DNA of 64,000 nucleotides from Microbotryum silenes-acaulis (Eukaryota > Basidiomycota > Microbotryomycetes > Microbotryales > Microbotryaceae): assembly GCA_003665825.1 (NCBI GenBank), contig QPFY01000022.1, positions 62,001 through 126,000 of the forward strand, written 5' to 3'. Within the stretch, counting starts at the first letter, position 1, and each line of letters opens with the position of its first letter. A program made the position numbers and the translations under genes. The notes under the pieces are model-generated. The model did not search any database, was not told the origin of the DNA, and was given only the letters and a program-made list of their open reading frames with translations. Shown here one piece after another: positions 53,589-64,000 of this stretch.

Positions 53589-54976
53589 AAAGGCAGACCG
53601 GGGTTGGGGGTCGGAAAGGAGGCAATTATGCTTTGTTGTTGATGTGTATTGTCGGGTGCAATATTCAACGGTACCCCGAGCTTTTTTCAACGAAACTGAA
53701 TCGTGGTGGGCCCCATCATACCATCTCTGCGCGCTCGCAATTTTGGTCCGGCCGGGAGTCCCTATCAAATGAACACAATTCAAGGCTCACAACGATGCCT
53801 GCCAAACGGGAGGCCCCGCCGGAGGCCCGGAGTCCGAGTCCGCTAGCCAAATAAGTCTAACCTAGCGGTTCTCTGAAAGTTCTCAAAAAAGACCTTCGCG
53901 ACCGGAGCAACTTCATGTCTCGTCGTTGGGGGCGGGGTGGTTCGTCGCCCCCTGAATCGCGCACGATCGCGGCCAATCAACTAATTCCGGTTTCCTGTGG
54001 ACAACTCTTTCCAATGGCATGTACACAAGTTTCGAGTCCATATCTCGTAGGTCTTGAATCAGGCTCATACGAGCTCAAAGGCGCGCGGTGAGGTTTGTTT
54101 TTTTGGCTCGTCGGAGAAGAATTCGAACGGCCTCGCAGAGGATAGGGGCATCATAACTCTCAAAACGACCTCATGAGCGCGTCTCAAAATGTTGACAAAG
54201 TACTGTGGAAAGAATGAAATTGAACTGACTGGGAATGGGCAAGTATCTAAAAGCACTTGCGAGGTGTGTACTCTGATCAAGGTGAACATGTAACAAAGAA
54301 AGAGGCCAAGACCAAACGACGAGGAAACTTGGCGCGCTTGCGACCGAGGCAACAAAGGAACTTAGCGCAGTGTCCCTGACAAAGGGCCTTGGCGAAGGGA
54401 ACTTGACGAGACCGTAACCTGAATGATGGCGAGATTGAGGGGAAATGCACAAATGAAAGGGAGGCTCGAATCGAGGACGAAAGAAGGGTGCCGATGATGA
54501 GAAGCTTGGTGGATGAAAGTGATGACAAGTCGGGGGACGAGGTTGCTGATGCGATCTTCATTTCCTCGCCGATCAGGTACATTCAACCGCTAGTCATCAA
54601 TGTTCAGGAACAAATTGGTCAGCACTGGTATACCCAGGACAAGACCAGCTGGGAGGTATGCCCCTCTGATATGCTCAAATAAAATCTGTCGTTATGGACC
54701 GCCAAACTCAAAGCAAGTCGAACCGAGAACTCAAGAGCTCAAGCTACTTAGAGGCTATAGCGCTGCAAGGCATCACTTGCACCATCCCGCCAGTCGTGTA
54801 CAGTTAAACCATGCTGCTGACTCACTGTCAGCAGACTTGCACTCATTGCATCGTCGGGATTTATCCCCTGCGATCCAATCGGGTCTTTGAGCGTCTGAGA
54901 CACAGGAGGAGGGTGGCACGTAGTCAGCACACGGCGTTGGTTTTGGACGTCTGACTAGGATCAGGTTATTGACGCC

Positions 54977-55383
54977 TCAGGCCAGGCGAGGCCGCCGAAC
55001 GTTCGGCGCAAACATACATTGCTGCAGGCAGGCTGAGTAGTGCCCGTACCATTCAGAGTTGTCACACAGGCAGGTCTGATCGTATTCCTGGCGAAATCGG
55101 CAGGGTTTTTGGCTCGGAGGGGTTTTCGGCACGAACTTCCATAAACCAACGCAATCCCGGTTGCGCGTCTGCGACCCTCGATGAGGCAGGGGGTCAGTCA
55201 GCTATATCCCGGCGAGCAAAGCATCGCAGATGGTTCGGGGACTATATTTAAGGCATATGGACTCACTGTTTTATCCGCAAGGCGCCTACACGCATCGTCA
55301 AAAGTCGTGGCGTTGGCTAACGAGTATAGCAATCCCAAACCCATGACAACGGCACAGCGGAGGGAAGGCATGAAGGAGAGCAT
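54977..55383 (-). CDS. Secreted Cys-rich protein, type A, copy 3 (102 aa)
   Basis: Exons 55267-55383 and 54977-55168. Reading frame, intron and cysteine pattern are as in copies 1 and 2. Confidence 0.7.
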
Positions 55384-55835
55384 CGGTGATGGTAGATCAA
55401 GGGAGAGATGGGTATGAAGCAGACGAGAGAGCAAATACTTGCGTTGGGGCAGTTCCGTCCAGTTCGGCCTAATTTGTCATCACCGCTCGCTGCGGCAAAT
55501 AATTGAGGCCGATTTCAATTCGGGAATGTCTACAGGCCGCTTGCTCGACGTGCATCGCATTGACGCATAACGGCTAGGTACTTATGGAAACAGGGGCTGG
55601 ACTCCTTTTCATCCCCGAACCCCCTTCATTCACAGAGCCTCGAGCGGGAAAATATTGCCCCGAACGATATACGTAGGCGTGAACAAAGACAGAGCCTACT
55701 TGAGTGGACTTCGGACAGACCAACGGACCGAACGGTGAGAGTGAAAGAAGAGGGGCTAGCTGAACACTGAGGCAGTGCAGTGTGCCACACAAAATAAAAA
55801 CCCCCTGAAATGGGACGATCCCGGGATCGGGCCCC

Positions 55836-56052
55836 CGATTTGAAATCGGTGGAGCGATTTGAAATGCATTTGAAATCGGCGCGGTGATTTGAAATGCATT
55901 CGAAATCGGCGCGGTGATTTGAAATGCATTCGAAATCGGCGCACCGATTTGAAACGCATTCGGGATCGCGCGCAGCGATTTGAAACGCATTCGAAATCGG
56001 CGCACCGATCCCAAATGCATCTCGAATCGATCCCAAATGCGGTTCAAATCCT
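55836..56052. repeat. 30-bp minisatellite, array copy 3
   Basis: Same as the minisatellites at 39840 and 47849. Confidence 0.85.
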
Positions 56053-56988
56053 CGCGGGATCGATCCATGCCCAGCGGTCAATAGGGGCATAGAACTCGTG
56101 TGAGAGGGCCGATTGCGCAAGGTAGAGTGGACGAACATCTCATCAATTGTATTGCAACACCAGTAATCGCACTAAGAGGGGTTCAAGAGAGAGCTGCACA
56201 CGGAGAAAACCACCCGGGCCAACCCGTCCTCTTGATCTGGCAGGGCCTGAGGTCAGAAGGGCTCAAACAGAGCACAGTGGCACTAACGAGATGGTAGTCG
56301 CATCGGGAACGTTGTGCACAGCTGCAGCTCGTGGGCAGCCGCGACCATACATGGGGACAGCCGTGACCAAGCGTGGGCACGGAGCGGTCGTTGAACGCCG
56401 CGCACGGTTAAAGTTGAAAGTTGAACAATAACATGTATATGCGCCCATCAACTTTGGGAACGCGAAACCACGGCCAAGGACAGCTTTGGAGAGGGAAACG
56501 AGGGATCGGAACGCGCCGAGCCTGCGCAAAGTGACCGCGGGCAAGAGAATAAGGATCCAGGTCGCTCGATCCTTGGCCGGGTACGGTCAGCGGAAGACGA
56601 GTAAGATAAGTATACGGGCTGTCGAGTTGTCCAGGTACAGATCGAAGCTCGAATTGCTATCGCAAGACCGTCGCTGCGGGCCCGTGCCGAAACCTTGTAC
56701 CCAGGGATTGTCGACGGCGCAGTGAGGCGTCTGGTCAGGTAACGGGCAACGGCTCTGGTACAAGTGCCCGGATGGTGAAGCCCTTCCCCATCCCCGACTC
56801 TGGGGGCAGGCTTTCACAAGCGGGGCCCGAGCCGGGTGTCGCCGGAACAGAACAGCGAAGCAGTCGGAACGACGCAGCACAGAGCCGCGTACGGCCGGGG
56901 GACATGGCCAACTTGGTCATCAATCAGTGGAATCGCTCCCTTGGTGGACTGGTGACGAAAAAGAACAGCCGAGCCGCTGAAGGTCCAC

Positions 56989-57511
56989 TTGCCATCGATT
57001 CGCACTGGAGGAGTTGCGCTCAAAGGGGCCCGCTCCGCTGATGGGTCGAAAAAGTCCACATGCCGAGAAGCATCTGCACGTCCTGTGGAGACACCGCCAA
57101 TGATCCCGGCAGGGTATTATCCTCAACAAGGGTATGCGCAACAACAGGCTTATTATCCTCAGCAACAGGGAGGGTATATGGGTGGTCAAGGGGGAAGAAT
57201 GGGCGGTGGTATGATGGGTGGTGGGGGGAGGACCGGGGGTGGTGGTATGAATCCTGCAAGTCTTGACAGTGTGCTTCCACTGCTCTAGAAGAGAGAAGAG
57301 GAAAGCTGACTCCACATCGTCCCTTTCGATCGACCAGATGATGATGATGGGCGGAGGCCTCCTCGCCGGTGGTCTGCTCGGCGCAGGTCTATCCAACATG
57401 GACAACAATCATGATGAGCAAGAGGCTTATCAGGATGGGTACCAGGATGGCGGAGGGGGAGATGATTTCGGCGGAGGTGGCGACGATTTCGGTGGCGGTG
57501 GCGATTTTTAG
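56989..57511 (+). pseudogene. 5'-truncated WW gene, chimeric copy 3
   Basis: Same junction as the other chimeric copies, with homology from about 57110 and an intact final exon (57357-57511). It is the last WW-related sequence before the solo LTR that disrupts the end of the array. Confidence 0.75.
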
Positions 57512-57755
57512 AAAGGCAGACCGGGGTTGGGGGTCGGAAAGGAGGCAATTATGCTTTGTTGTTGATGTGTATTGTCGGGTGGTAGGTTTTAGGGTAACCC
57601 CGAGCTTATTCAACCAAAGTGAATCGTGGTGGGCTCATCATGCCATCTCTGCGCGCTCGCAATTTTGGTCCGGCCGGGAGTGCCTATCAAATAGTGGTGT
57701 ATCCACTGGGCCCTAGGTCTTGCTCTCACCTCGTCGTTTCCGGCGTATTGCACCG

Positions 57756-58139
57756 TGTTGTTGTAGGAGCGTCTCTAGTTACGTGGCGTCGATGGATGAC
57801 CTAATGTGAGATAGTGGATCGCTAAAGGTCAATCGACTGTAACAGAGCGAATGGGCGAGATGTGATATCGAGTGCGTGGTCATGTATTTCAACTAACCTA
57901 ATGTGAGATAGTGGATCGCTAAAGGTCAATCGACTGTAACAGAGCGAATGGGCGAGATGTGATATCGAGTGCGTGGTGGAGAAGAGAGAAAAACAGCTAG
58001 GCCAAAAGACGCAATCTCATGTAAACAACCAGCCGCCTCTGCCGCCTCTACCGGACCCCGCACAACAACCGCGCGCCCCGCGCCACTGCTAAGACCATAA
58101 GTCCCTCTGGACCGCCGACCCCACTACTTTCCCACAACA
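57756..58139. mobile_element. Solo LTR (384 bp) with 5-bp target duplication
   Basis: It begins TGTTGTTGTAGG and ends CCCACAACA, giving inverted ends TGTTGT/ACAACA. CACCG occurs immediately before (57751-57755) and after (58140-58144). The interrupted host sequence is the B-type flank (CGGCGTATT before, CGCAGACGCCG after). No internal retrotransposon sequence remains, so it is the product of LTR-LTR recombination. By its internal repeat layout it is related to the LTR of the decayed Copia at 23643-27197. Confidence 0.92.
57799..57977. repeat. Two 82-bp direct repeats within the solo LTR
   Basis: 57799-57880 and 57896-57977 are identical. The 15-bp spacer (CATGTATTTCAACTA) resembles the spacer between the 62-bp repeats of the LTR at 23676-23820 (…CGTATTCCAGTAACTA), although the repeats themselves differ. 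Confidence 0.88.
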
Positions 58140-59596
58140 CACCGCGCAGACGCCGTGGGACACGGGGATTGGCACACGAACGACCGACAAAAGCGTTGTG
58201 ACGATTAACTGAAACTGAGATTGACGAACGATAGACTTTCTGGTGAATTGTTGTGGTCTCGTTAAAGGTTCCATGAATTATGGCCACCTGCCGAATCATC
58301 GAAATAATTTGGACTCGACACGCCCAATAGGCTGCCCATGAATACGTTACCACGACTGGGCTTCGAGTCTTAATCTGACCCTCGATGCGTTTTCAGCGAT
58401 CATTTGCACTCGACCACGACCCCGACGGGAGAATGGAATCGTGGTAAGGGGCAGCCCTCTGCGTGCGCTTCGCTTCGCTTTGCTCTTCGGGTGACTCTCA
58501 TGCCTCACGAAGCCGAACAGGAGCTGACTTTCCTCTCTTCTTGACCACTGTCATTCTTCGAAACACAGTACCCGAGCTGTATCGAACCCATAGCCGAATC
58601 CACATTGCCTGGTTAGAGCGTCCTGCCGCCAGAGTAAAGAAGCGTACAAGACAAGCACGCCATTCACGCGTAGGTCATCTCCACACGTGAAAGGTCTTGC
58701 GCCTCCGAACACCACTTAATCCCGTCGTACTGACCCAGGTGGCGGCACAACGGAGGAAAGAAATGAAGAAGAGCATCGGTGATGGTAGATCAAGGGAGAG
58801 ATGGGTATGAAGCAGACGAGAGAGCAAATACTTGCGTTGGGGCAGTTCCGTCCAGTTCGGCATTATTTGTCATCACCGCTTGCTGCGGCAAATAGTGAGG
58901 CCGATTTCAATGTGGAATGCGTACAGGCCGCTACCTCGACGTGCCCCGCATTGACACAGAACGCCTAGGTACCTATCGAAACAGCGGCTGAAACCCTTTT
59001 CATCCCCGAACCCCCTTCATTCACAGAGCCTCGATCGGGAAAAAATACCGCCCCGAACGATATCCACTCGGTGTCCTGTACGTTTTCGTTCGTACTGTTC
59101 CACATTGATGAAACTCCTCCTTCTGACCGTGTGTCGCATCAAGCCGCGTGCTTTCCTGCGCCGGCAAGAACTACAAAAGCCAGGCGTTTTCAGCGTCGCC
59201 CCTGATCTAAGCCACGTATCTCAGTTCGGCCGACAACCGTCGGCGGTGCTCGCACCCTCAGAAGCGTGAGAATCGACACTCTGAAATCCGGCATCCTGAC
59301 ACCAGATCCATCATTTCAAACGGTCAAGGCCAGCAACGGTGGTAGTACAAATAAAATCCTTGATCGGGGCTAGCAGCATCGACGACAAGGCACTCTTGGC
59401 GATCGACAAGACAACTTAAATCGGAAAACGTCTCCCCGATAAGGCGCTCTCGGCACACTTTGGGACTTCGGTGTCTCACATACGTAGCGTGAAAAAAGAC
59501 AGAGCCTACTTGGGTGGACTTCCGACGGACCGACGGACCGAACGGTGAGAGTGAAAGAAGAGGGGCTGGCTGAACACTGAGGCAGTGCAGTGTGGT
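58140..59596. repeat. Diverged relic of the tandem unit at the right end of the array
   Basis: Blocks match B-type flank (58140-58370 with 33760-33960; 58550-58740 with parts of 33970-34190) and then A-type flank (58777-59080 with 39400-39680; 59490-59596 with 39690-39795), with unrelated insertions between. Divergence is clearly higher than among the 8-kb units, so this is an older copy. No intact gene remains. Confidence 0.7.
58741..58776 (-). pseudogene. Relic of a secreted Cys-rich gene (start of signal-peptide exon)
   Basis: The minus strand reads MLFFISFLRCA, matching the type B start, and then breaks into unrelated sequence. Upstream (58777-58920) it resembles the type A 5' region. 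It lies in the diverged relic unit at the right end of the array. Confidence 0.6.
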
Positions 59597-61294
59597 CCAA
59601 GAAAGGGGGGGATCCAGCCTGGAAGACTTTGATCTCTTGCAAGGATTCGTTTGTTCTCAGGTGGAGCATTTTCCAGGATACAACATCGAAGCTCACCTGG
59701 CACTCATTTTCTGCGTATTTCGAATCTTCTTGGCATTGTTTCTCCCCTTTCTAGTCTCAGTCCCTTTTTCTCGTTTCGCGTCACGGTCTGCCATCACCGG
59801 CCGGGCTGGGACGAAAGCTTCTTTCCTTGACCTGCACAAACTCGTCAGCAGCGCTGCATTAACGTATCATATTCCGTTACCACTGATTTCCGAAAGTTGC
59901 TCGTGACCTGTTTTTGAACATAGATCAGATGGGCTTGTTCGGGCCTTGGATAAAGATCGAATGGAGCTGTTCGGGATGATCGCCAGTGGCGTTTTAGGAC
60001 AACAACGACCCAACGCGAATCCGTCCCACTGTAGTCCAATTGTTTCGCCTCATCGGTCTCATCAGATCATATCCAGCCCTCAGAAAGACATTTATCTAGA
60101 CCGTTTATCTTTTCCGTGTCAAGCTCTGGGTTTCCGCACACTTTCCGTTCTGATGGATCGTGATGGCCTCCTGCCACACTGAACATGTTATTTTCCTACC
60201 CGTCGGCGTTGGATCGGTCAAACTGTCATCGGTTTCTGGATTCCAGTGAGCAGAAGAGGTGCCAATAGAATCGCATTCAAAGATTATGAATCTCCGAAAA
60301 TTCATGAACCATCAAAAGCGAATAGCTGGCAGCACCTTGCACGATCGGAGAAGGAAGAGATGTGAGGGCCGGACCGCCAATTTGGGGGTGGGGCTGCGCA
60401 AGTTCAGGCGAGCTTTGATCTCTATTGAATTTCGCTATTGGCTACCCTTGACTGGACCTTTCAACCGAAAGTTCATCCTAGCGCTTCGGTGCTGGGGGAA
60501 ACTGAGGTGTCGGTCTCAGTAGCGCTTGAGTAGTATATTACCGTGAGTACGATCTCGAAGTACGAAGTGACAATATCACATTGTCGGAGCGGGCCGGGCG
60601 TCGAGCAAAAGGGGAGGACCAATCCAAGGATCTGTGTGGGAACCATAAAGAAAAACAAGTGAAGAAAAATAATTGCATGGGGCAGGCGGGCGGGACTGAA
60701 AACTTCACTGGAAACGAGCGAACCCAATCTTGAGTAGACAGGGGCGAAGGAGAACTGCGTTGAAGTCAATTTTGACTGCTGATCCTGATTGTCGACCGGC
60801 GCGCCGCTCAACTGCCGCTCTGCCGCTCTCCTGCGCTCAGCCTCACTCAGCAGCGCTCAGCCAGGCTCAGCCACGCCCGACCTCTGTCGACGCGCCTCCG
60901 GTCCGTGAGCGAGCGGGCGCTCCTCTTCGCGTCCGTCCGTCGCTGCCTAGCGCCTATCAACAACGCCCCTGACCCGAGTTTGATCCCGCACGGCTCGCTC
61001 ATCTGCCCCCCCAGTCTTTTACGAGCCCACAACTGTATTCAAGCGTGGTTCTGTACTGTATCATCCCACTGTAAGTGCCTATCACCGGTCAAGAACACGT
61101 TTGAGGAGGCCCGTCGTGGGATGTTGAGTGATCGTGCGTGCGGAGTTCGCATGCGGCGGAGGTTGCCGCTGGTGCATACATTTCACGTGATCGGCACCAT
61201 CCACCACGTAACGCTGCTCTTGAGCAACCATAGTTGCGTATATTGTTATCGACTGACGTAGACCCGTCTCGAACACATGTAGACTCCTTGCAAC
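59597..61294. other. Intergenic, no gene recognised
   Basis: Only short frames occur. GCTCAGCC-like short repeats are seen around 60830-60880. The right end must hold the promoter of the gene starting at 61295. Confidence 0.5.
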
Positions 61295-63352
61295 ATGACC
61301 GGCGCCGTCATTGCAACCAGCACTGACGCTCGAACGTCCTCGACGTCCGTCGCTCACGGCGCACCCAAACAGCCCAGGCGACACCACCAAACCCAACTGC
61401 GAGGCTCGACGCCCAACAAGTCCCGCACCATTTTGGGCACCATCACGAACACCTCGAGGTGGCAGGGTCAAAACCCAAGTGCAACAGCCATCAAGTCGTT
61501 GGTCATTTCCAAGCCGTTCTTACAGCACCCCCACAGGGAGGATGTTCGTCGAGATGGGTCCAACAACGTCACGGACTCCATTCTCGTGAGTGTATTCATT
61601 CGATAAAGCCTCGCTCTTACTACCCGTAGCTATAACTTGGCTCACATTTCGCAGATTCAACCCGATCTAAGGTTGCCGGCATCGAGATCAATGGACCTGC
61701 CCTCTGTCGCCAAAGCGATTCTAACATCCAAGAACCCATCGAAACGAAGCAGGATAGGTACAGTACAGTCCAACGATCCGACTCGGACCTTGATCGCATC
61801 TTCGGAACGGGACCGTATCCACGGACAACAGTCAAAATGGCCCAGCTCTGCTTCCAAACTCGATCAGCGAAGAACCGTTTCGGACTCGTCCCATACGACC
61901 ATTGGCAGTCTGAGCTCATCCAAGAGTTCGAACACGACAAAAAGGAAGAAAAGGATGAGCTGGCTCGGTAGCGTTTGGAGTGGTTTTGGGGGTAAGACGT
62001 TCGAGGATGAGGATACCGAGGTCGAGGTCGAGCCAGAGTGGGCGGACGAATTACGCCACGAATACGAAGGAACACCCAAGCCCAGACTTTCTCTCGATAC
62101 CCTACTGGGTCCTATGCTGTGGCAATCGTCGAACACGAGTGCTGGGGGCCGAATCGAGGTTCCTTCACGCGCTGACGCAGACCAAGCCTCGATCACCGAT
62201 GACGAAGGGTCCGACGACGTCCACACACGCGAGGACGACACCGAGCAAGGTCAGGTCCTTCGAGCTGATGTCGTCCAACTGACTCGGTTAGATACACCGC
62301 CAAGTCTGACCAAGAAAACGAGCGTAGGCGTGGTGCCCCCGCGCCTTTACGAGACAGCGCCAACCCCTTCCCCACCGCAGTGGAAGCGGCGAGGATCCGC
62401 ACTAATCACGCGCAACGAGGACGAAGAGGACCAAGCTCTCGTGTTTGGCACGTTCCTGGGATCGCCGTTGAAACTGAGATCGTGGAATACAGAGGCTCAA
62501 TTTGAATGCGACACTGACGACATTCAAGAGGACGTTGACGACGATGCTGAATCCGACGTCGAGCGACCGACCCTGCCACCCTTGACGCCGACGTACTTGC
62601 CCGACGACCCCACCGCACTCCCTTTCCCGACGTCTTGTACCTCGACATACCTCTCATCCTACTTGTCTTCCATTTCTCACCATCCTCATACGGCCCCATC
62701 CATTCCTCGAGTCCAATCCGATCCACCACTCCTGCAACACCTTCGCCCTCTCACGCCGAGTCACTGGAACCATCGCGCCACACCCGATAAGAACCTCAGG
62801 ACCAAGAACAGCGAGAGTAGTCTCTTCACATGGGACTTGAAGAACCTCCCTGCACCGCATACGCCGAGGGAACAGGCGATGGGTTTGAGGGTCGGATGGA
62901 GGGATTTGATCACCCCGAGCTTTGGACTGGAAGCTAAGGCCAAGAGTGGTGTGAAGGGGAAGAAGGGGAGGGAGAAATGGGGAGCTGTTGATGGGCCGAT
63001 TGAAAGGAGTGCGCCGAGGAATACGACACGATCTGCGCTCGCTAGGGTTGAGGAGGACGAAGATGAGGAGCGAGATGACGCGAGCACGATGTGGGGACAG
63101 GGCTGGACAGGGAACCGATCGGCGAGCAGGATGAGCTATGCGACTGGATACAGTGGGAGAAGTAAGGCCTCGTCAAGATGGAGTTTTTTGGGTCGTCATG
63201 GGGGCTCGCAAGGATGGGAAGAGAACGGGGGCGAAGGCTTTGCGAAGAAGCTCAAAAGGAGAAGTCTGAGCTTGGTGCGATTGGGCAGGGACACCAAACA
63301 GCCGAGGGAGGATGAGCGGCTACAGAGTTGGGTCGCTGTTGTGGTTGGGTAG
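61295..63352 (+). CDS. Hypothetical Ser/Arg-rich protein, two exons (662 aa)
   Basis: Exon 1 (61295-61585) and exon 2 (61655-63352) join in phase 0 across a 69-nt intron (GTGAGT...GCAG). The first ATG in exon 1 was chosen (MTGAVIATSTDARTS). The product is hydrophilic and mostly disordered in appearance. It has a basic N-terminal region, a KRKKRMSWLGSVWSGFGG segment, an acidic stretch (FEDEDTEVEVEPEWADEL), several SP/TP sites (for example APTPSPP and LPPLTPT), and a basic C-terminus (KKLKRRSLSLVRLG). It has no signal peptide or membrane segment. I recognise no domain. A phosphorylated regulatory or cytoskeletal protein is possible but unsupported. Confidence 0.7.
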
Positions 63353-64000
63353 CCAGAGTGCGAGCGTCGGAGACCCTTGTCATGTTGTCAACATTACTTC
63401 GAGGATCTAGAGAAAGTCCGAAACGAAAAAGCCACCAACATGCTGCGCGGATGAGCTTTCGTCTTTCTTCACCTCCAGCCTGGTGGGTGCTCGCGCGGTG
63501 CCCATGGAACCTAACCTGAGCTCAGCTCACGTTCTACAATCAATATCATAGGACTGCTGGCTCGAGTGATTTAGAGATCGAGATAAATCAGCCAGTGCCC
63601 GTTACAGAAATGCCTTGTGCCTGATCCCCAGCAGGACCGCGCAAGCACCTTAAGCGCTGGGGCGCGGGTCTGAATTGTTCAACTTGAGTTTTACGGAGAA
63701 TACGACAAAGTTTGGCTGAACTGAGAGTCGAAGTCAGGTCCACTCCAGCTTGATTTATCAACAGAGCACAAAGTATGGATTTGATGTGGTTTTCCTGGGG
63801 TCTTGAGGAAGCGGAGGGCACTGACCTGGCTTTGGAACATATGCTGCACTGGAAAACTACCATGGTTCGTATTCGGCTACTTTCTTTTCCCCATCTCTTA
63901 CGTTTAACCCTCTCTTTTTGTATTCGCGCGACATCGCCCTTTTGGTGTGCAATAATACTCCCTTCTTTGGTTGAGGCTAATTTTGGACCGATGCCGGCAA
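63353..64000. other. Downstream region, no gene recognised
   Basis: Only short frames are visible up to the window edge. The AT- and pyrimidine-richer end (from 63880) could be a promoter for a gene beyond the window. Confidence 0.4.

Larger units (their letters stand above)
32325..57750. repeat. Tandem array of about 8-kb units carrying WW and secreted Cys-rich genes
   Basis: The array is a 4.1-kb half unit (32325-36424), two full units (36425-44435, 8011 bp; 44436-52410, 7975 bp) and a partial third (from 52411). Each full unit is A half (full-length WW gene, secreted gene A, minisatellite, foreign block) followed by B half (truncated WW gene, secreted gene B, transposon remnant, palindrome). 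The leading half unit is a B half with a full-length WW gene and its own upstream region. A and B halves are themselves diverged duplicates of an ancestral segment of about 4 kb. Corresponding positions in different units differ at very few bases. Confidence 0.93.

Noticed and set aside
60730..61261. Open frames in the GC-rich region upstream of the gene at 61295
   Set aside because: Short, low-complexity frames with no family resemblance, and no splice signals linking them to the downstream gene.

Overview
This is fungal nuclear DNA, most likely from a basidiomycete and possibly from the Pucciniomycotina (Microbotryum-like). The evidence is short GT-AG introns (about 55-110 nt), two divergent TFIID subunit genes, an SLS1-like mitochondrial regulator, F-box/LRR-like genes, Ty1/Copia retrotransposons and small secreted cysteine-rich genes. 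The taxonomic placement is an inference. There is nothing bacterial or phage-like.

Layout. 1-350: edge of a leftward Copia element. 2178-5347 (-): PPR-like mitochondrial protein. 5693-7408 (-) and 9035-10835 (+): two F-box/LRR-like genes, both with reading-frame problems, separated by transposon debris. 11958-16908 (+): a young, apparently complete Copia element with short LTRs, primer binding site, polypurine tract, one long gag-pol frame and a candidate 5-bp target duplication. 18052-20548 (+): SLS1-like gene, three exons. 21483-22370 (+): intact four-exon secreted Cys-rich gene. 23523-27935: its paralog, split by a decayed Copia (23643-27197, -). 28587-30420 (-) TAF4 and 30733-31845 (+) TAF9 share a roughly 310-bp divergent promoter.

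32325-57750 is the striking part: a tandem array with a unit of about 8.0 kb (units at 36425-44435, 44436-52410 and a partial unit from 52411, preceded by a 4.1-kb half unit). Each unit is itself an older doublet of roughly 4-kb half units, called A and B here. Each half unit carries a WW-domain gene (+) and a small secreted Cys-rich gene (-). Copies are nearly identical, so amplification is recent. Four WW copies are full length; two of these carry the same nonsense mutation, and three further copies are 5'-truncated and fused to foreign sequence. The six secreted genes (three A, three B) are all intact. They share with the 21.5-kb gene the signature C-x-C-x4-W-x3-Y-x2-C-L and an intron at the same place, so they form one family. 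From the second copy on, the WW promoter is replaced by a 64-nt-arm palindrome that ends a transposon remnant. The array ends in a diverged relic unit carrying a solo LTR (57756-58139) with perfect 5-bp target duplications.

61295-63352 (+) is an unrecognised two-exon gene of 662 codons. The best candidate for something undescribed is the secreted Cys-rich family and its co-amplification with the WW gene.
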